DNA from: Hippasteria phrygiana | Lineage: Eukaryota; Echinodermata; Asteroidea; Valvatida; Goniasteridae | Direction: 5' to 3' | DNA length: 64,000 bases | Assembly (NCBI GenBank): GCA_037893225.1 | Contig: JAZGUH010000003.1 | Location: forward strand, 496,001-560,000 | The notes under the pieces: generated by a model | Database searches by the model: none | Seen by the model: only the letters and a program-made list of their open reading frames with translations | What the model was told of the DNA's origin: nothing | Shown: positions 33,126 through 45,214 of the stretch, piece after piece | How the letters are laid out: every line of letters begins with the position of its first letter | Position numbering within the stretch: position 1 is the first letter of the stretch | Translations under genes and position numbers: made by a program

Positions 33126-34025
33126 ATGACAAATCATGTACACTACATTTAACCATGGTACACTACATTGTACATGGTACAACCATTTCTTGGACGGATA
33201 ATAAATCAAACATTGTGTGTGCGCCAAAAAAGTTCACTTGTAATGTTTGATTAATTTATCCGTCCCTTCACGAATAGGGACTGTTATTCTATTTTAATTT
33301 GGTTTAAGTAGCAATTTCAGGCAAGTATTTCAGTATAGTCCAAGAAATGCTTGTGATATGCGTAATACTGCGCGGTTTATGAAAGATTGTCTGCCACAAT
33401 GCTTTGTCACACATGTTATAATAATACTGACTTAGTGAATCACGTATATATGAAATCACAGAAAGTTTGTGGAGAGCAAACTTTTACCGTATACATCCCA
33501 TGCTGGTTCAGGGAAAACTGAATAACATTATACCGGAGTACATTGACCTAACTAATGAACAACAAGAAAAAGAAAGAAACTATTGTTTGTTTCCTAGTAT
33601 ACTGGTGACTCGAGCTTCTACGAAGAACATTACAAGACTGTAAGTCCTTAAGGCCCGCTCTAAACGCCGTGCTACTGCCGTGCCGAACTCAAATAAATTT
33701 TAAACTGCATGTGTTTGGAACCATTGCCGCGGCAACTGACTTCAGACTTCGGTACTCTATACTGCCGTGCCGAATGTAAATGCATTCGAAGTTGGTACGC
33801 ACTGTCGCACCATTCACGAATGCGCATGGTCAAACATCTCTGTCGAAATAACTGCAAACAAAGTTTATTTACTGGTGTCCAACCCTCAGGCTCTATACAC
33901 AACAAAAGTGGCGTAAAACAGAAATGACGGACCTAAGGCCTGTAATTTGGCTATAGGGCATTGACCACTGTGCAATAAGAAGTACCGGTGTCATATAAAT
34001 ATCCGACTCCCATGAAAATCGGACC
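33126..34025. other. Intergenic, nothing firmly recognised
   Basis: 33655-33790 contains a repeated CTGCCGTGCCGAA motif, probably a repeat fragment. No gene. Confidence 0.4.
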
Positions 34026-34029
34026 GCCA

Positions 34030-34530
34030 ACATAGGGCAAGATAGCTCAGTTGGTGATACCCTGCACGATATGGGGGGAAAGGGTATACCCCCCTTTTAT
34101 CCCTATACCCTAAGCACACTCCAGATTATTGTTATCTAACACATCCCCCTAGATTTCTGAATAGAATTCCTGAGATTCCGGGAACACAATGACCAACACA
34201 AAAGAGAGGGGGGGTCCCTTTTCCCCCATATTGTGCTTCATATGCAGTTGGTAGAGCGCCGGTACGGTAACCCGGAGGTCGCAGGTTCGAATCCCGTTCC
34301 TGCCAGTTGCTTTGTTCACTTTGAAAATGTATTTAAATTTACCTAGTTTCCCTTGTGGATTGTTTGACGAATTATAGGAAATTAAAAATGTGTATCCCCA
34401 TTTGAGAGATCCCCACAATGTCGCTTCCGATGTTGTATCGTACATGGCTATACGGCATTCTGGGTTTATGACTTCTGACCAGCGCCCACCCGAACCAAGA
34501 TACTGACAATTTGGGAGACCGCAAACATAG
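34030..34530 (+). mobile_element. tRNA-derived SINE C, copy 1, split by a hAT MITE
   Basis: The head GGCAAGATAGCTCAGTTGGT (A box) continues after the insert with AGAGCGCCGGTACGG and GCAGGTTCGAATCCC (B box), then a tRNA-unrelated tail (TTTGTTCACTTTGAAAATGT ... GGGTTTATGACTTCTGACC ... AATTTGGGAGACCGC). The head folds roughly like a tRNA but with a mismatched T stem and acceptor stem. The same unit occurs at 34531-34650 and 52203-52530. Confidence 0.85.
34048..34252. mobile_element. hAT-type MITE inserted in SINE C
   Basis: A 189-base insert (34056-34244) is flanked by exact CAGTTGGT duplications (34048-34055 and 34245-34252) inside the SINE A box. Ends GATACCCTGCACGATATGGG and CCCCCATATTGTGCTTCATA are imperfect inverses. 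A relative at about 38810-38950 ends CCCCCATATCGTGCTGGGTATC. Confidence 0.85.
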
Positions 34531-34650
34531 GGCAAGATAGCTCAGTTGGTAGAGCGCCGGTACGGTAACCGGGAGGTCGCAGGTGCGAGTCCCGCTCCTG
34601 CCAGTTTCTTTGTTCACTTTGAAATTGATATAATGACATGATAGCACGAA
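34531..34650 (+). mobile_element. tRNA-derived SINE C, copy 2 (head only)
   Basis: Starts with AACATAGGGCAAGATAGCTC directly at the end of copy 1, with both pol III boxes (TAGCTCAGTTGGTAGAGCG; GGTGCGAGTCC), and stops after TTTGTTCACTTTGAAATTG. The head-to-tail contact suggests tandem insertion or slippage. Confidence 0.8.
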
Positions 34651-36560
34651 ATTATAATTTGAAGAAAAAAAATCAGGACCAAAACAAGAGAGATGAATTT
34701 AAAATAAAAGATGAATTTAAAATAAAAGTGAGAAAATACCACGCACATACCGCGTCATAACCTTTGCATCACACTGTAAAACGGCCACTCCTTAAACAAA
34801 CCTTTTATTTAATATTAATTCTCCCCAGTTGCATATTAACCGGGCAGTACCGGTAATGTAGATTAGTTATCAAGACATTACGGGGAAAGTGGGAGAGAGA
34901 GAGAGAGGGGGGGGGGGGAAGTCTTTCCTGAAGTGGAAATTTCATCTGACAGTTCAAATTACATGGTAAATTATTCTGCTGTCTGGCGTTACACAAGCAG
35001 TCATTTTCCTGCCGCGCTCATCCAATGCCCCTCACATAATAGAGGCGACCGCGGTACCGCTCGTTTTACTGTCAAAAAAAAATCCAATACGCGAAACTAG
35101 AGCATACAATGTGACCCCACAATCCAAGGAGATTTGGCGAGAATATGGAACTTGAGTGATCACCGGTCATCATCGTGAGGAGCCACTGTATAAAATCTGG
35201 ATTGCTCATTGGTCGTTGCGCGCTGTACGGACAACTGTACGTTCGCGCATCGCACGGAGTGGAAAGATGGCGGACAGTGTCATCAACTTGAACTAGCCAA
35301 TGGTCTATCCAGATTTGTATACATGCAGATCAGTGGCAGGAGCGAGCTAATGCGTTGTCCATGTTGTGAAATTATTTTGATTTCAAACTGGGCTGAGCAG
35401 GGAAATTTTAATAATGTGCGTTTGTGAGGGAAAAAAAAGTGGCATTTAAATTAACTTTTAAAAAAATATTGGAAATCGATCACAAAGACATCCGATCCAC
35501 TTCCGATCAACCTATCATTCACATTGCTATAGAATAGACAGACTAAAGAGTCTGTCGTTAGACTAGGCAGTGCATAGTACCTAGACGTTCATTAAAATTA
35601 AAAAGGGATAAAAAGTGAATGTGAAGTCGCGATCATTTGCACGATCCGTGAGGATTTGGAGAATCGCATAAAGGATAAGATGCGGCACAAACAAATGGGA
35701 AACACACCAAAATCTGTTTCGCAGGATAAAGATGCCATACAGCATGCACACCAGGCATTTTACGTATTGAGGGGGGGGGGGGGGGGGGGGGGGTGGGGGG
35801 GGGGGGGTGGGGGCTTCGAACAAAATATATTTTATTCTTTAGGACGACAATACAACTTTGTTTATGACAACATTGTACACACAGTTTCTAACATGTATAT
35901 AAAGATTTCATTGCGATCCCGCGAAAAGAAAATACCCGGACACGAGTAGGCAGATCTATATAGACTATACATACATTATTGATTTGTGTTTAATTTATGA
36001 AGATGACAATTGATGCAACTTTAAGTCGTCGATTCCTGATCGATGAAATCGTACAATTATGAACTTGCTACGCTCTATAATTTGAACATTAATGACTGCA
36101 TGGTGCCCGCAGAATAAGAAGTTTGGCATCGGTACAATGCGGGATAGTTTTCTTTTAAGGAAATTTAAGCGTATAGGCCTATGCATTGTTTAAAGGAGGA
36201 TAGCAAAACATCATGCTCCAATATTAAACGAACGAACGAATAAGTAAACAAACAAACAAAGTAAACAAGCAGACAACCAATAAACCCACCTACCTATAAC
36301 ACTCACACAGGAAAACGTTTTTAACTAAAACTGCCGGGAACATTGACTTAAAACAAAATGCAATTTCTCTTTTTCTACCTTAATTAATTACCTATCAATG
36401 TTCTGTAGTGCCAGTATTAAACAAAAACAATGCCAGGTTAAACTTTCAGCCTCTCAAAATACCGGCATTTTTTTACAAAGCGAAGTCCCCAGGGAGGAGA
36501 TGGACGCCATTAAAAACGACAATCTGGCAGGCAACGAGGACCATAAAATAATAATGCCCG
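34651..36560. other. Intergenic upstream of SREB unit, no supported gene
   Basis: Contains GA repeats (34895-34906), a G23-T-G13 tract (35771-35807), and AACG/AAAC microsatellite DNA (36225-36265). Around 35200-35290 the sequence is CG-rich with GAAAGATGGCGGACAG, a YY1-like site, but no exon could be defined. Confidence 0.4.
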
Positions 36561-36572
36561 GACACGTAGAGA

Positions 36573-36584
36573 GCGCATGCGCAC
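36573..36584 (+). promoter_or_regulatory. NRF-1-like palindromic site
   Basis: GCGCATGCGCAC matches the NRF-1 (EWG/P3A2 type) consensus, a frequent core-promoter element in animal genes. It lies in a CG-rich stretch (36570-36850) and 266 bases before a strong splice donor, so it may mark the SREB gene promoter. Confidence 0.45.
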
Positions 36585-36589
36585 AACTG

Positions 36590-36850
36590 ACCCCGACGTC
36601 AGTAGTGCAACAGCAGCAGCTCATACGCTGTATGTTCTGATGAAGCTCACACGTATTGCTAGAGACAGGCAGGACGCAAGTCTATCTAATGCTGTTTCGA
36701 TCCGTTCGTGCTGCCTCCGTCCCAACTACACGGTGTATCTATGCAACGGACATCTGTGCTTCGATAAGGGGGAAAAAAGAGACAAAAACACTCCCGCCGC
36801 ACCGCAGAATACAGCTGTTGGATACACAAAACGCGTGGCCGAACACCAAG
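36590..36850 (+). other. Candidate 5' untranslated exon of the SREB receptor gene
   Basis: CG-rich sequence ends in ACCAAG followed by GTACGTAAAT, a very good donor (GT at 36851). No convincing protein is encoded; overlapping frames show no family. The next strong acceptor on the plus strand followed by a clear coding region is at 45245. Vertebrate SREB genes such as GPR85 have untranslated 5' exons before an intronless coding region, so this is a reasonable first exon. Its start is not defined. Confidence 0.4.
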
Positions 36851-39800
36851 GTACGTAAATACTACTAATCAACCCCAAAAATAATTCATTAAAACCTCGA
36901 CTGAGTGATGATGATTATTTTATTCCCAGGATGGATCTGAGAGTGAGATGTAGTTGAGATTGATACTGTGCTCCTTATATTCCGGTAGGGTATCTTTTTG
37001 AAAGCATCTGCATCACATCGCAGTAGAGAATGCAGCCTACACAATTAGGCCCTACATGCATACACGTAAGGAAGGGCATACGTACTACATGTACGTACGG
37101 CCGGCTGTGCGCGCTGCCATGAAATTATCACTAACAGCGGTCGCGCCACAGCCGCGGCTATAGTGTTGCGGTACAATGTTGTGACGCATGTCGCCGATCT
37201 ATATCTACACAATAACATCCTTGTATACATTTTACTGGAAGTACTGGTAGACAACTAATGCCTTTTTTTTCCATAGACAATAAATGATCTTTAGAAAAAA
37301 ATGGCGCATAGAGGAAGTAAGCTTTCTAAAAACAAACGCAGGAAAATGGCACTTTGGAAAAAATGTGAACAAAGAGCCGCACAGGCGTGAGTCTTTGTTG
37401 TGATTTGATATGGCTGGCGGGCTAGTTGACGGGCAGCTGGTGTAGCGAGTAGGCACAGCAAGACCAATGTTCCGTCTCGCTGGACCCGAGACGGGGCATT
37501 TCTAGTTTAATAACAGCTGAATCCCGTTGGAACTCCATCTGCCATTGTTGATATGCTTTCAATCAAAACAGCCCCCCGCGCTATATAAAAACAACAACAA
37601 AATTATTAGATATTTCCACGTTTGGCTTGCGTAAAATGCTTGAATAATTAAGGCTAGCATTTCTAAAGTGATTTAATTTTGTTGCTTAAAATTTCATTGA
37701 GACGAACCGACAGTCTAGGCCTACAGGCTTATTTACAGAAATCCTAATTCATCTCTGAGCTTCATACAGGATCAGTGTCGAAACATTGATACGTCAACTT
37801 TAATTAAGGGTGTCTCGTTTCCATTCAAACAACTCTCTTTGTTTGGATCAGGCCCCCCCAAAAAAAAACAACAAAAAAAACAAAACGAAACAAACAAAAT
37901 ACGTCGTTTACCCCACAATGAGATTTAGACATGATGTTGGTTATTTCTTTGTCCACAGATTATTATTTTATTGGTATATTTATTTATTCTTTTTATTTAT
38001 TTATTTATTCTTTTTATTTATTTATTCATTCATAACCAATAGCGGATAGGCCTACAGGTATCATATTAACATAGGCCTACCAACAAAATTCAAGTATTGA
38101 AACAAATTATTTAAAATTCATCAACAAATAAATACAGTTGTCACGCACAGATAAGAAGACATGGCTGGTCATTGTGTGTTCTCTCATTATATCGATTTAC
38201 CCTATTATCTTATTTGTAGGTTTCACCTCATGCCTCTGTAGATGTGCTCATATTGTAGGGTGCACCACACTAATTCCAGCTCCATTGACAACAGTGTAAA
38301 ATCAACAAAGTTCAGGGCCAAATAACCTGTACCCCAGCATCACTGGGGTCTACAAAAACAAATGTCACTTATTGTCTGATCTTTTATCTTTCATTTTCTT
38401 TTCTATTTTTGGGGGGTTAGCCAATTACATTTTTAATTATTGACACAAAACAAACCCACCTCCCAAAAAGTCCTATTTCCCAAGCCGATCAACAGCCATT
38501 TTTTAACATGGCATCCCTCCACTTTCTCGGGCAAATAGGACCCATTTTTCAACAGTAATCTTATTAAGTCTGCACACAGATGGAAGCCCAGAAACCAGGG
38601 AGTTGATGCTGGGCTATGTTTACACAATCCCACAATTTTTGGAGGCACAAACTCTTCTTTTTCAAAAAAGTTGTGGGTATACATTTTATGTTGATGAGCT
38701 GGCGCATAAATTCTGACATGAATTAGTGTAGTGCACCATGTAGCGCCAGCGCTATTTTGGCCTTGTATTCTTTGAAATTGAGTGATGGAAGGCAAACAAC
38801 ATGTGTCCGAATTTCAGAAATCTAGGGGGATGTGTTAGGTAACAATAGTCTGGACCGTGCTTAGGGTATAGGGACAAAAAAAGGCCGGGAGGGGGGGGGG
38901 GGGGGGGGTTACCCTTTTCCCCCATATCGTGCTGGGTATCCCGAATTTACCCGGTCGTATGTGAACTACAACGTATTGGTTTGTTTACAGTGTACGTCGA
39001 GGCGAGGACAGGGAACTAAACGACCGCGTAAAGGGAAATGGTGACCTACCTCGCTTGGAAGTACTTGGTTGGAAAACGTATACAATACCAATGAGAGGGG
39101 TTGCCGAAAAGTATAGAGACAATCAATGGACAATGTGAAGTCATCGATTTACACCGTGTCCACATGCACACGTGTGGGTTACTTTGTTTTTGCATTCGAT
39201 TGGTGACCTTTAACAATAAGGGGCAATAGGGTCCCCGATTGAGAAAGGTCCCCGTTAGAAAATCGTGTACAAAACCAATGAGGGCCGTTGCCAAAATGAA
39301 CAATAGGAGGACAAAGGTATATTATGTCGCAAAATATGAAAAATGAGTTTGATGTATGTTTGGAAAGCCCGCAATGTAAGCTTTCATTTGGTACATGACA
39401 GAGCTCCAAAGCCCTTTCCGTTCTGGAGATATCGCGTTTTTGAATATTAATTAGTTCCATGGAGTTCAAATTACACAACAGAGAAAACAGGCTTTGAAAT
39501 AGCTAGTTCTTATACAATGCAATCGAACAATGCACTCTAAAAAGGTTATTTTTTTCACTTTATTCACTGAAATCAACATTGTTGTGCACTAAACCTGAAA
39601 CTTTAGATATTTAAGATGTCATTAAAGACAAAAAAAATATATATATTTTGACGAAAAATGTCACCCTCTTAACGTTGAAAGGGCCATTACACGTAAATGC
39701 ATAGCGCGACTTATATCACCTTTTTCTGGAGCGGGTCACATATGAGGTCCCCGATTGCAGGCGTTTACACACTTGCGTGAGTGCGATCGGTAGCTAAAAA

Positions 39801-39950
39801 AATGCACTAGTGTATTATAACTAGTATGTAACTATAAAGTACGGTCATTGAGTGATCCCCGCACAGCCTTGTTTATAATCTATATGGCTACTGCTCTAAT
39901 TTTGTGTTGGCTATACGATAAACAAGACCTATTTCTTTGGTGGCCGTGGC
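36851..39950. other. Presumed SREB intron or upstream DNA, part 1
   Basis: AT-rich with TTTATTTATTC repeats (37978-38030), a G18 run (38891-38908) and a relative of the 34056-34244 MITE (38810-38950). The pair GGTGCACCACACTAATTCCA (38259) and GAATTAGTGTAGTGCACC (38720) are inverse and may bound a 480-bp element. Repeat R3 pieces occur at 39030-39320 and 39745-39780. Confidence 0.5.
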
Positions 39951-39952
39951 AA

Positions 39953-40106
39953 CAATTGGAGACTTTTGTGACGCTTGTGGCAGCAGACATACCGGTCCTT
40001 AATTTCCATTGTTAGTCCTGCGCTAGTCCTGCGCATGCTGAGAACTTGCAAAAAGGACCGGTTTGTCTGCTGCCACCATCGTCTCAAAAGTCTCCCATTA
40101 CAATTG
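39953..40106. mobile_element. Hairpin MITE, about 154 bp
   Basis: CAATTGGAGACTTTTGTGAC plus GCTTGTGGCAGCAGACATACCGGTCC is mirrored by GGACCGGTTTGTCTGCTGCC plus ACCATCGTCTCAAAAGTCTC and CAATTG at 40101-40106. Confidence 0.75.
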
Positions 40107-40723
40107 AACTTTGAATGAATGCACTTCCCGCAAGGCTATCAATACATGTTGATGTGTGCGAGGTCAATCACTTGCAGTCGTATAAGGACATTATCAATTA
40201 CCTCTGAAGACTAATAAGTCCTCTGTGTATTTATGGGTCAACTCCAGGGCAACGTGACCAATATAATTGCTGACATACCTCTGCATTATATTTTTGCCTG
40301 ACACTATCTCGTTGATGCCAACAGAGGACGCTGCGTCATGACATGTGACAGTTAGCCATGCGCGGTGTGGGTTACGGCAACTCCAGACTCGGGCGTTGAG
40401 TACGGGTATACAGTGCAGCGCGTGGTTATTGTCTAACAATTTTCAAAGAGATCAGCATAATCCTCACTTTTTCGTGCCAACTTTTTTGACCCCTCATTTC
40501 TTAACTTTCACACGGACATCATCTGGGTCCAGATTTCATAGACCCTTTTGTGGTAAAGTTTGCGTCTACATTTTTAGCACAAAATCCCAAAGGCGGGCTA
40601 TTATCGCCATGATAAATATCATGTTTTATATTATACCTGTATATCTTGTACGGGTTGAGCTTCAAGGAGCAGAACCGCTTCCCAGGTATAATGAAACATT
40701 GAGTGAATGGCTAGTTTAACCAC

Positions 40724-40926
40724 TACACTGTAAAAAACGTTGGTCAAAATGGGTTGATATTTTGCCCAATGTTGGGCAACATACCAACTGTCCACAATTT
40801 TGGGCAAATGCTTACCAATAATTGGTCCATTTTTATCTCAATTAACCAACAATGTGGTAAATTAATACCAATGTTGGGTAAATAACAGTTGCCCAATTGT
40901 GTTTTACCCAACGTTTTTACAGTGTA
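40724..40926. mobile_element. CACTG-ended palindromic MITE 1 (TA target)
   Basis: CACTGTAAAAAACGTTGG at the left and CCAACGTTTTTACAGTG at the right, flanked by TA on both sides (40724-40725; 40925-40926). The 199-base interior is full of TTGGGCAA / TTGCCCAA and CCAATGTTGGG repeats. TA flanks suggest Tc1/mariner-type mobilisation. Confidence 0.85.
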
Positions 40927-41239
40927 GGCTCTCGTGGGTGGACTCTTGGCTGAACCGGAACGGGCCGTAGTGCATACAGTCTACGGACTTATAAGGAAAA
41001 CAAATCGTTCAAATAATTTGCCTAGCTCTACCCCGGACACAAGTGGACCAAACACCTTCAATGCTGTGTCCTTAATATTCAACAAGGCAAGAAAACCTGT
41101 TAGATATACCGGTAGCTGTAAGATTAGAATGTCTATAATAAACTCAGTAGAATCTAGAAATCAGACAGATCAGAGAGCACCGCCGTCAACCGAATAAACC
41201 ACATCAGCTCAAGTACAACTTCGTCTCAAGCGAATTCGT

Positions 41240-42869
41240 TTAAGCCCCAGTCCCACTAGGAGATACGACAACTTACGACAGGCTGCGACTGGAAATCGCA
41301 GGCAATCTTAGAAAGGTCGTGCCACAAGTCTTGGGTGGTCGTGGGTAGTCTTGGATATTCGCACGACCGAAATCAGTCGCAGAGAGGTTTTTGATCTGTT
41401 CAAAAACCTTGCTGCGACTGAAGTAGTCGCATCTTGTCGCAGCCTAGTCTTCATTTGTCGTGCGACGGTCGTGCGATGGTCGTGGGACAAGTCTTGGGTG
41501 GTCCTTTATTGTCGTGGCTGATCGTAGGATTCTCCTATCGTACGACAGTCGCACGACTTTCCACGACTACACTGTTAAAAAATTCTCTGTTATTTCACAA
41601 AAAATCTTATGTCAATTGGCATTACAAGGGCTGTGTGTATGTACAGAGATGATCTGTAGACTGTACCGGTACATTCACAGAGGCATTTTGTGTACTAACA
41701 AAATATTCTGTACATCTGCATATCGGTTTCCAATTTTACAAACTTTCTACATTGTAATTGTAAATACTGTGCAATCCTACATATGTGCATGTATTATAGA
41801 TCCTACTATTACATATATACATATGATAGTATATCGCATTTTGGTTTTATATTCATTCGGTAGAGCCATTATGAAGTCATGGTTCCCCATCAACCGTTTC
41901 GATTTTTTTAACATAAACGGGGATGTAATTATGACATTATTTAATAATGTTTGCATAAAAGTAATTTTGTACATGAATTGCTTGACAAATTACCTATAAT
42001 GATCCAGAAAATGTGTTTTTGAACTAAAAAACAGCAATTTTACATGATTTTTGGGCACACAAATGTCCTCAATTGTGATTGGTCAGCTGCAGCATAATGA
42101 GATTCATGTAGGATAACAGAAGATTATGTGAATGAACAAGTCAACAAAGGAGCATTGCTTAATTATTGAACTTCTTTGTACATACAATTTCCAATTGCGC
42201 ACTTGTTGATATACAAGGAAAATGTTTGTAACTGAGTTTCTATGTGGTTATACAGAAGTAAACTCTGTAAATCGTTGTACTACAACGTAATTGTTAACAG
42301 TGTACTGGCACGACTTGTGCGAGTAGACCTAATTCCACGACTAGTTGCACGACTAAGCAAGACTAGTCGTGCGACTCCACGACAATTAAGTCGTACGAAT
42401 AGTCGTGAGTTGTCCTGCGTCGGTCGTGCCACTGCCCAAGACCGGTCAGCCAGGCAGGGTATATTTAGGGGGCTCGTTCTGCTGGCATCTCAGCATGCTC
42501 TGCATGCCCTGTATTTATAGTCACACCACTAGTCGCACGACTGGTCAAGACCGGTCGCAGCCAGTCACTACCAGTCGCACGATCAGTCACAGCCAGTCGG
42601 CACCTGTCGCACGATTGGTCGTAGCCAGTCGTGCGACAGGACCTTACCACTCGTACCTTCGTACGTAGTCTTGGGTAGTCGTGCGGCAGTCGTGCGATTA
42701 GTGGTGCTTTCAGTCGGCAACAAGTCTTCTACAGGTTGCACGACTTATCTTACAATGTGACTGCTTGGCTTATACCGCAGGAAATATCCACGACTACCCA
42801 CGACCGGCCCTAGTCGCACGACTGAACTGGTCGCGAGAAATCGCAGGTCCTAGTGGGACTGGGGCTTAA
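41240..42869. mobile_element. 1.6-kb TTAA-flanked element with dense GTCGCACGAC motifs
   Basis: TTAA at 41240-41243 and 42866-42869 bounds termini GCCCCAGTCCCACTAGGA and TCCTAGTGGGACTGGGGC (exact inverses). Both shoulders (41260-41567 and 42305-42850) hold tens of variants of GTCGTGCGAC/GTCGCACGAC and CCACGAC, likely subterminal transposase sites. No transposase. Another element is nested in the middle (41570-42302). Confidence 0.85.
41568..42304. mobile_element. CACTG-ended element nested in the TTAA element (TA target)
   Basis: CACTGTTAAAAAATTCTC at 41570 and AATTGTTAACAGTG ending at 42302, flanked by TA (41568-41569 and 42303-42304). Removing it rejoins ...CCACGAC-TA-CTGGCACGAC within the host's motif array. 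The 179-residue frame at 41460-41999 crosses the insertion boundary and is not a gene. Confidence 0.75.
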
Positions 42870-44159
42870 GGTAACGGAGAACGTCACAATGAAACTTCAA
42901 TTGTTGACGTCATGAAATTCGCTTCGCATTAGCATGAAGTATGAACCGGGCTTTACACTATGTTTAAAAGAGGCTTTAAAGCTGCAAAGCATACAATTTT
43001 GCTTGAGAACGCAGCAACATGCCACCGGCCAAAATGTTACGCGCCGTGTATACTGCTTGTGATTGGTTCTTAGCCGAATTGTGCTCAGCCTGTAAATTTA
43101 CCAAAAGTAACGTTTCCCGCTTTGCAGCCCCGTGAAATGTGCCCTGATGATGATGATGAATACGTTTTTTAACGAGCACTTGTTTTTTTCACACAGGCTC
43201 TCGGAAAGCACAGAGCATAAAGTGCTTCATATTATATTACGTCGGGATAGGGCAAACAAAGAGAAAAATCTCTGTTCTAATTTACACCATCTCCGACGCA
43301 AATTCCATCTTCTGACTGACTGAGATCGACTCAAAGTTAGTGCTATTCGCTAGTCAGTTCGTAAACATTTTCCACTGAATGGTTTCTGCAGTATTCTATA
43401 CCACACTATCTCGAAGAGAAATTGATCTGTTGTTGATGAATGGACGGGACAGGGAGAACAGGACTGCCATCGGGTGGGCGTACAGCCGTGCCCAGAAGGA
43501 GGAACGGCCATGCCGAACTGTCAATACAACGGCCTACGAGATGGTATTGAATTTTGTTTACGGACAAGGGGAAGCATTATGACCTGAGCTGGCCTGATAA
43601 ACGACGACCCCCCCCCCCCCCCTCCCGGTCAATGCAAGAGGATGGCAGTCGTCATCTCTTGTTTATCCAGGATTTTAGGACATGAATACTTTCTCCCATA
43701 ATTCCCCAGCAATGTGGAGAATAATAACAGGGAAATTACCTTTGTTTAGGGGGTCATAGGAATGAATACGCTACTCCGTATGCATGGGCCCATCCACAGC
43801 ATCTCCATTGGGGGAGAGTGGGGGGGGAGTGGGGGGGGAGTGGGGAGGGGAGCTGGATGTTACAGTGGGGGGGGGGGGGGCGCTCACAGTGTTTTTTCTT
43901 TATACTACTGTTATTTTCTGCGTTTGCAAAATTTTCAGTGGGGGGGGGGAGACTGGGGGGCCGACGAATTTTTTTATGGGGGGGAGGGGGGGGGGTGCTC
44001 CCCCACGCCCCCTAGCTACGTCACTGCCCGGCATACTTCAGAAAAGTTATGCCAATTATAGAACAAAAATTGCTGGCTTTAGCGCTATTTCAAGGTCAAG
44101 TCGTGTACGCCTGCGCGCGCATGGAGATTTCTATTTTTGCTTCACTATTTGTAAATGTA
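42870..44159. other. Presumed SREB intron, part 2: G-rich tracts and repeat fragments
   Basis: C15 run near 43608, then GGGGGGAGTGGGG repeats (43809-43850) and several G10+ runs to 44000, ending CCCCCTAGCTACGTCACTGCC, a common retroelement 3' end motif in marine invertebrates. 43195-43330 is the inverse of part of 31440-31665. Confidence 0.5.
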
Positions 44160-44525
44160 GTCTATACACCATTTGCTTTTGTAATTTTCAGAAATTAATG
44201 GATTTGGGGGTTAGTATTTTATAGCGTGCTATACTGTAACACTGACTGGTTTGAAGTTTTGTGCGCATAGATGCTGGGAAAACGGAGAGAAAAAAATTGT
44301 TCTAGTAGTCTGGTTCCCTGATCATACCTTAGACAAAACGGAGCAATGTATGGGAATATGTATAAACGTCAGGGAATTATCAATTATCAGGTCGGGAACT
44401 AGGACATTTCCAACGATGGTCGGCCGACAATCGTTGGAAAACGACATAAATTTCTACTTTTCTTGAAATCCACAGCACACCAGGTGCCATGATTTTACAG
44501 GATTATTGAGACTGCTATTTAGTTA
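44160..44525 (+). repeat. Dispersed repeat R2, copy 4
   Basis: Carries GTAATTTTCAGAAATTAATG, GTCTGGTTCCCTGATCATAC, CGATGGTCGGCCGACAATCG and CACAGCACACCAGGTGCCAT in the family order. Confidence 0.75.
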
Positions 44526-45214
44526 CAGTCTAGTACGGTATTTCGTAATAATTCAGTAGTTTTGCTTTTTGATGTAGTGCAAAAGGACGGGGGTAACGTT
44601 AGCAGAAAATCGTGTGTTTGGGCCCAGTCAGAAAAAGTTGCAAGTACGGCTAATAACAGCGATAACTTTCTCTTATTAGTTCCTAATCTGTTGCTTATTT
44701 TGGTGCAAAGGAATCATCCATAGCTCCTCAGCTTTCAAATCAAACTGGAGGTTAACTTTCATTTCAGTTACCTCTGTGTTTTTAGGTTCAATAATCTGCT
44801 GCTCTTGTCTTCACTCTAAAATATTTTCCTATCTCGTGGGCAAAAGTTGCTGAAATCCTAGATTATTAAAAAATGGACAGATTTCCCATTTGAATCATCT
44901 CGAGGACTTAACTACCAGATTCAAGCTACCTCGCGCATGAAACTGAATGCACAGAATAATACAGCGAGATTGCAGGTTTCAATGAGTATTATCTAAACAG
45001 TCTAGGATAACATATCTTGGTCACTTGAAGTTGATAATGAAAACCAGATTTCGCTTCAGGAACAATTTCGTTACATCGCCGGCCACTTTCGAGGAAGATT
45101 TAAATCGGTGGACATGACGCACGTCTCAGGCGAACATCCTATGATCCTTTCATCTGTGCTGTATATACAGTTACTACTGGTTTAAATCAAGCAGACAAAA
45201 ATAATATCTTTGTT

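Noticed and set aside
34036..34310. Possible tRNA genes (also 34531-34612 and 52215-52292)
   Set aside because: Stems carry mismatches, each head is followed by the same non-tRNA tail, and one is split by a MITE; these are SINE heads.
34149..34535. 128-residue minus-strand frame
   Set aside because: Reads through the SINE C body and inserted MITE; a similar piece recurs at 34372-34647 and 52385-52621 only because of the SINE copies.
36577..36868. Two overlapping small frames of 93 and 70 residues
   Set aside because: No family resemblance; the region is better explained as an untranslated exon ending at the 36850 donor.
41460..41999. 179-residue plus-strand frame
   Set aside because: Crosses the boundary of a nested transposon insertion and has no recognisable motif.
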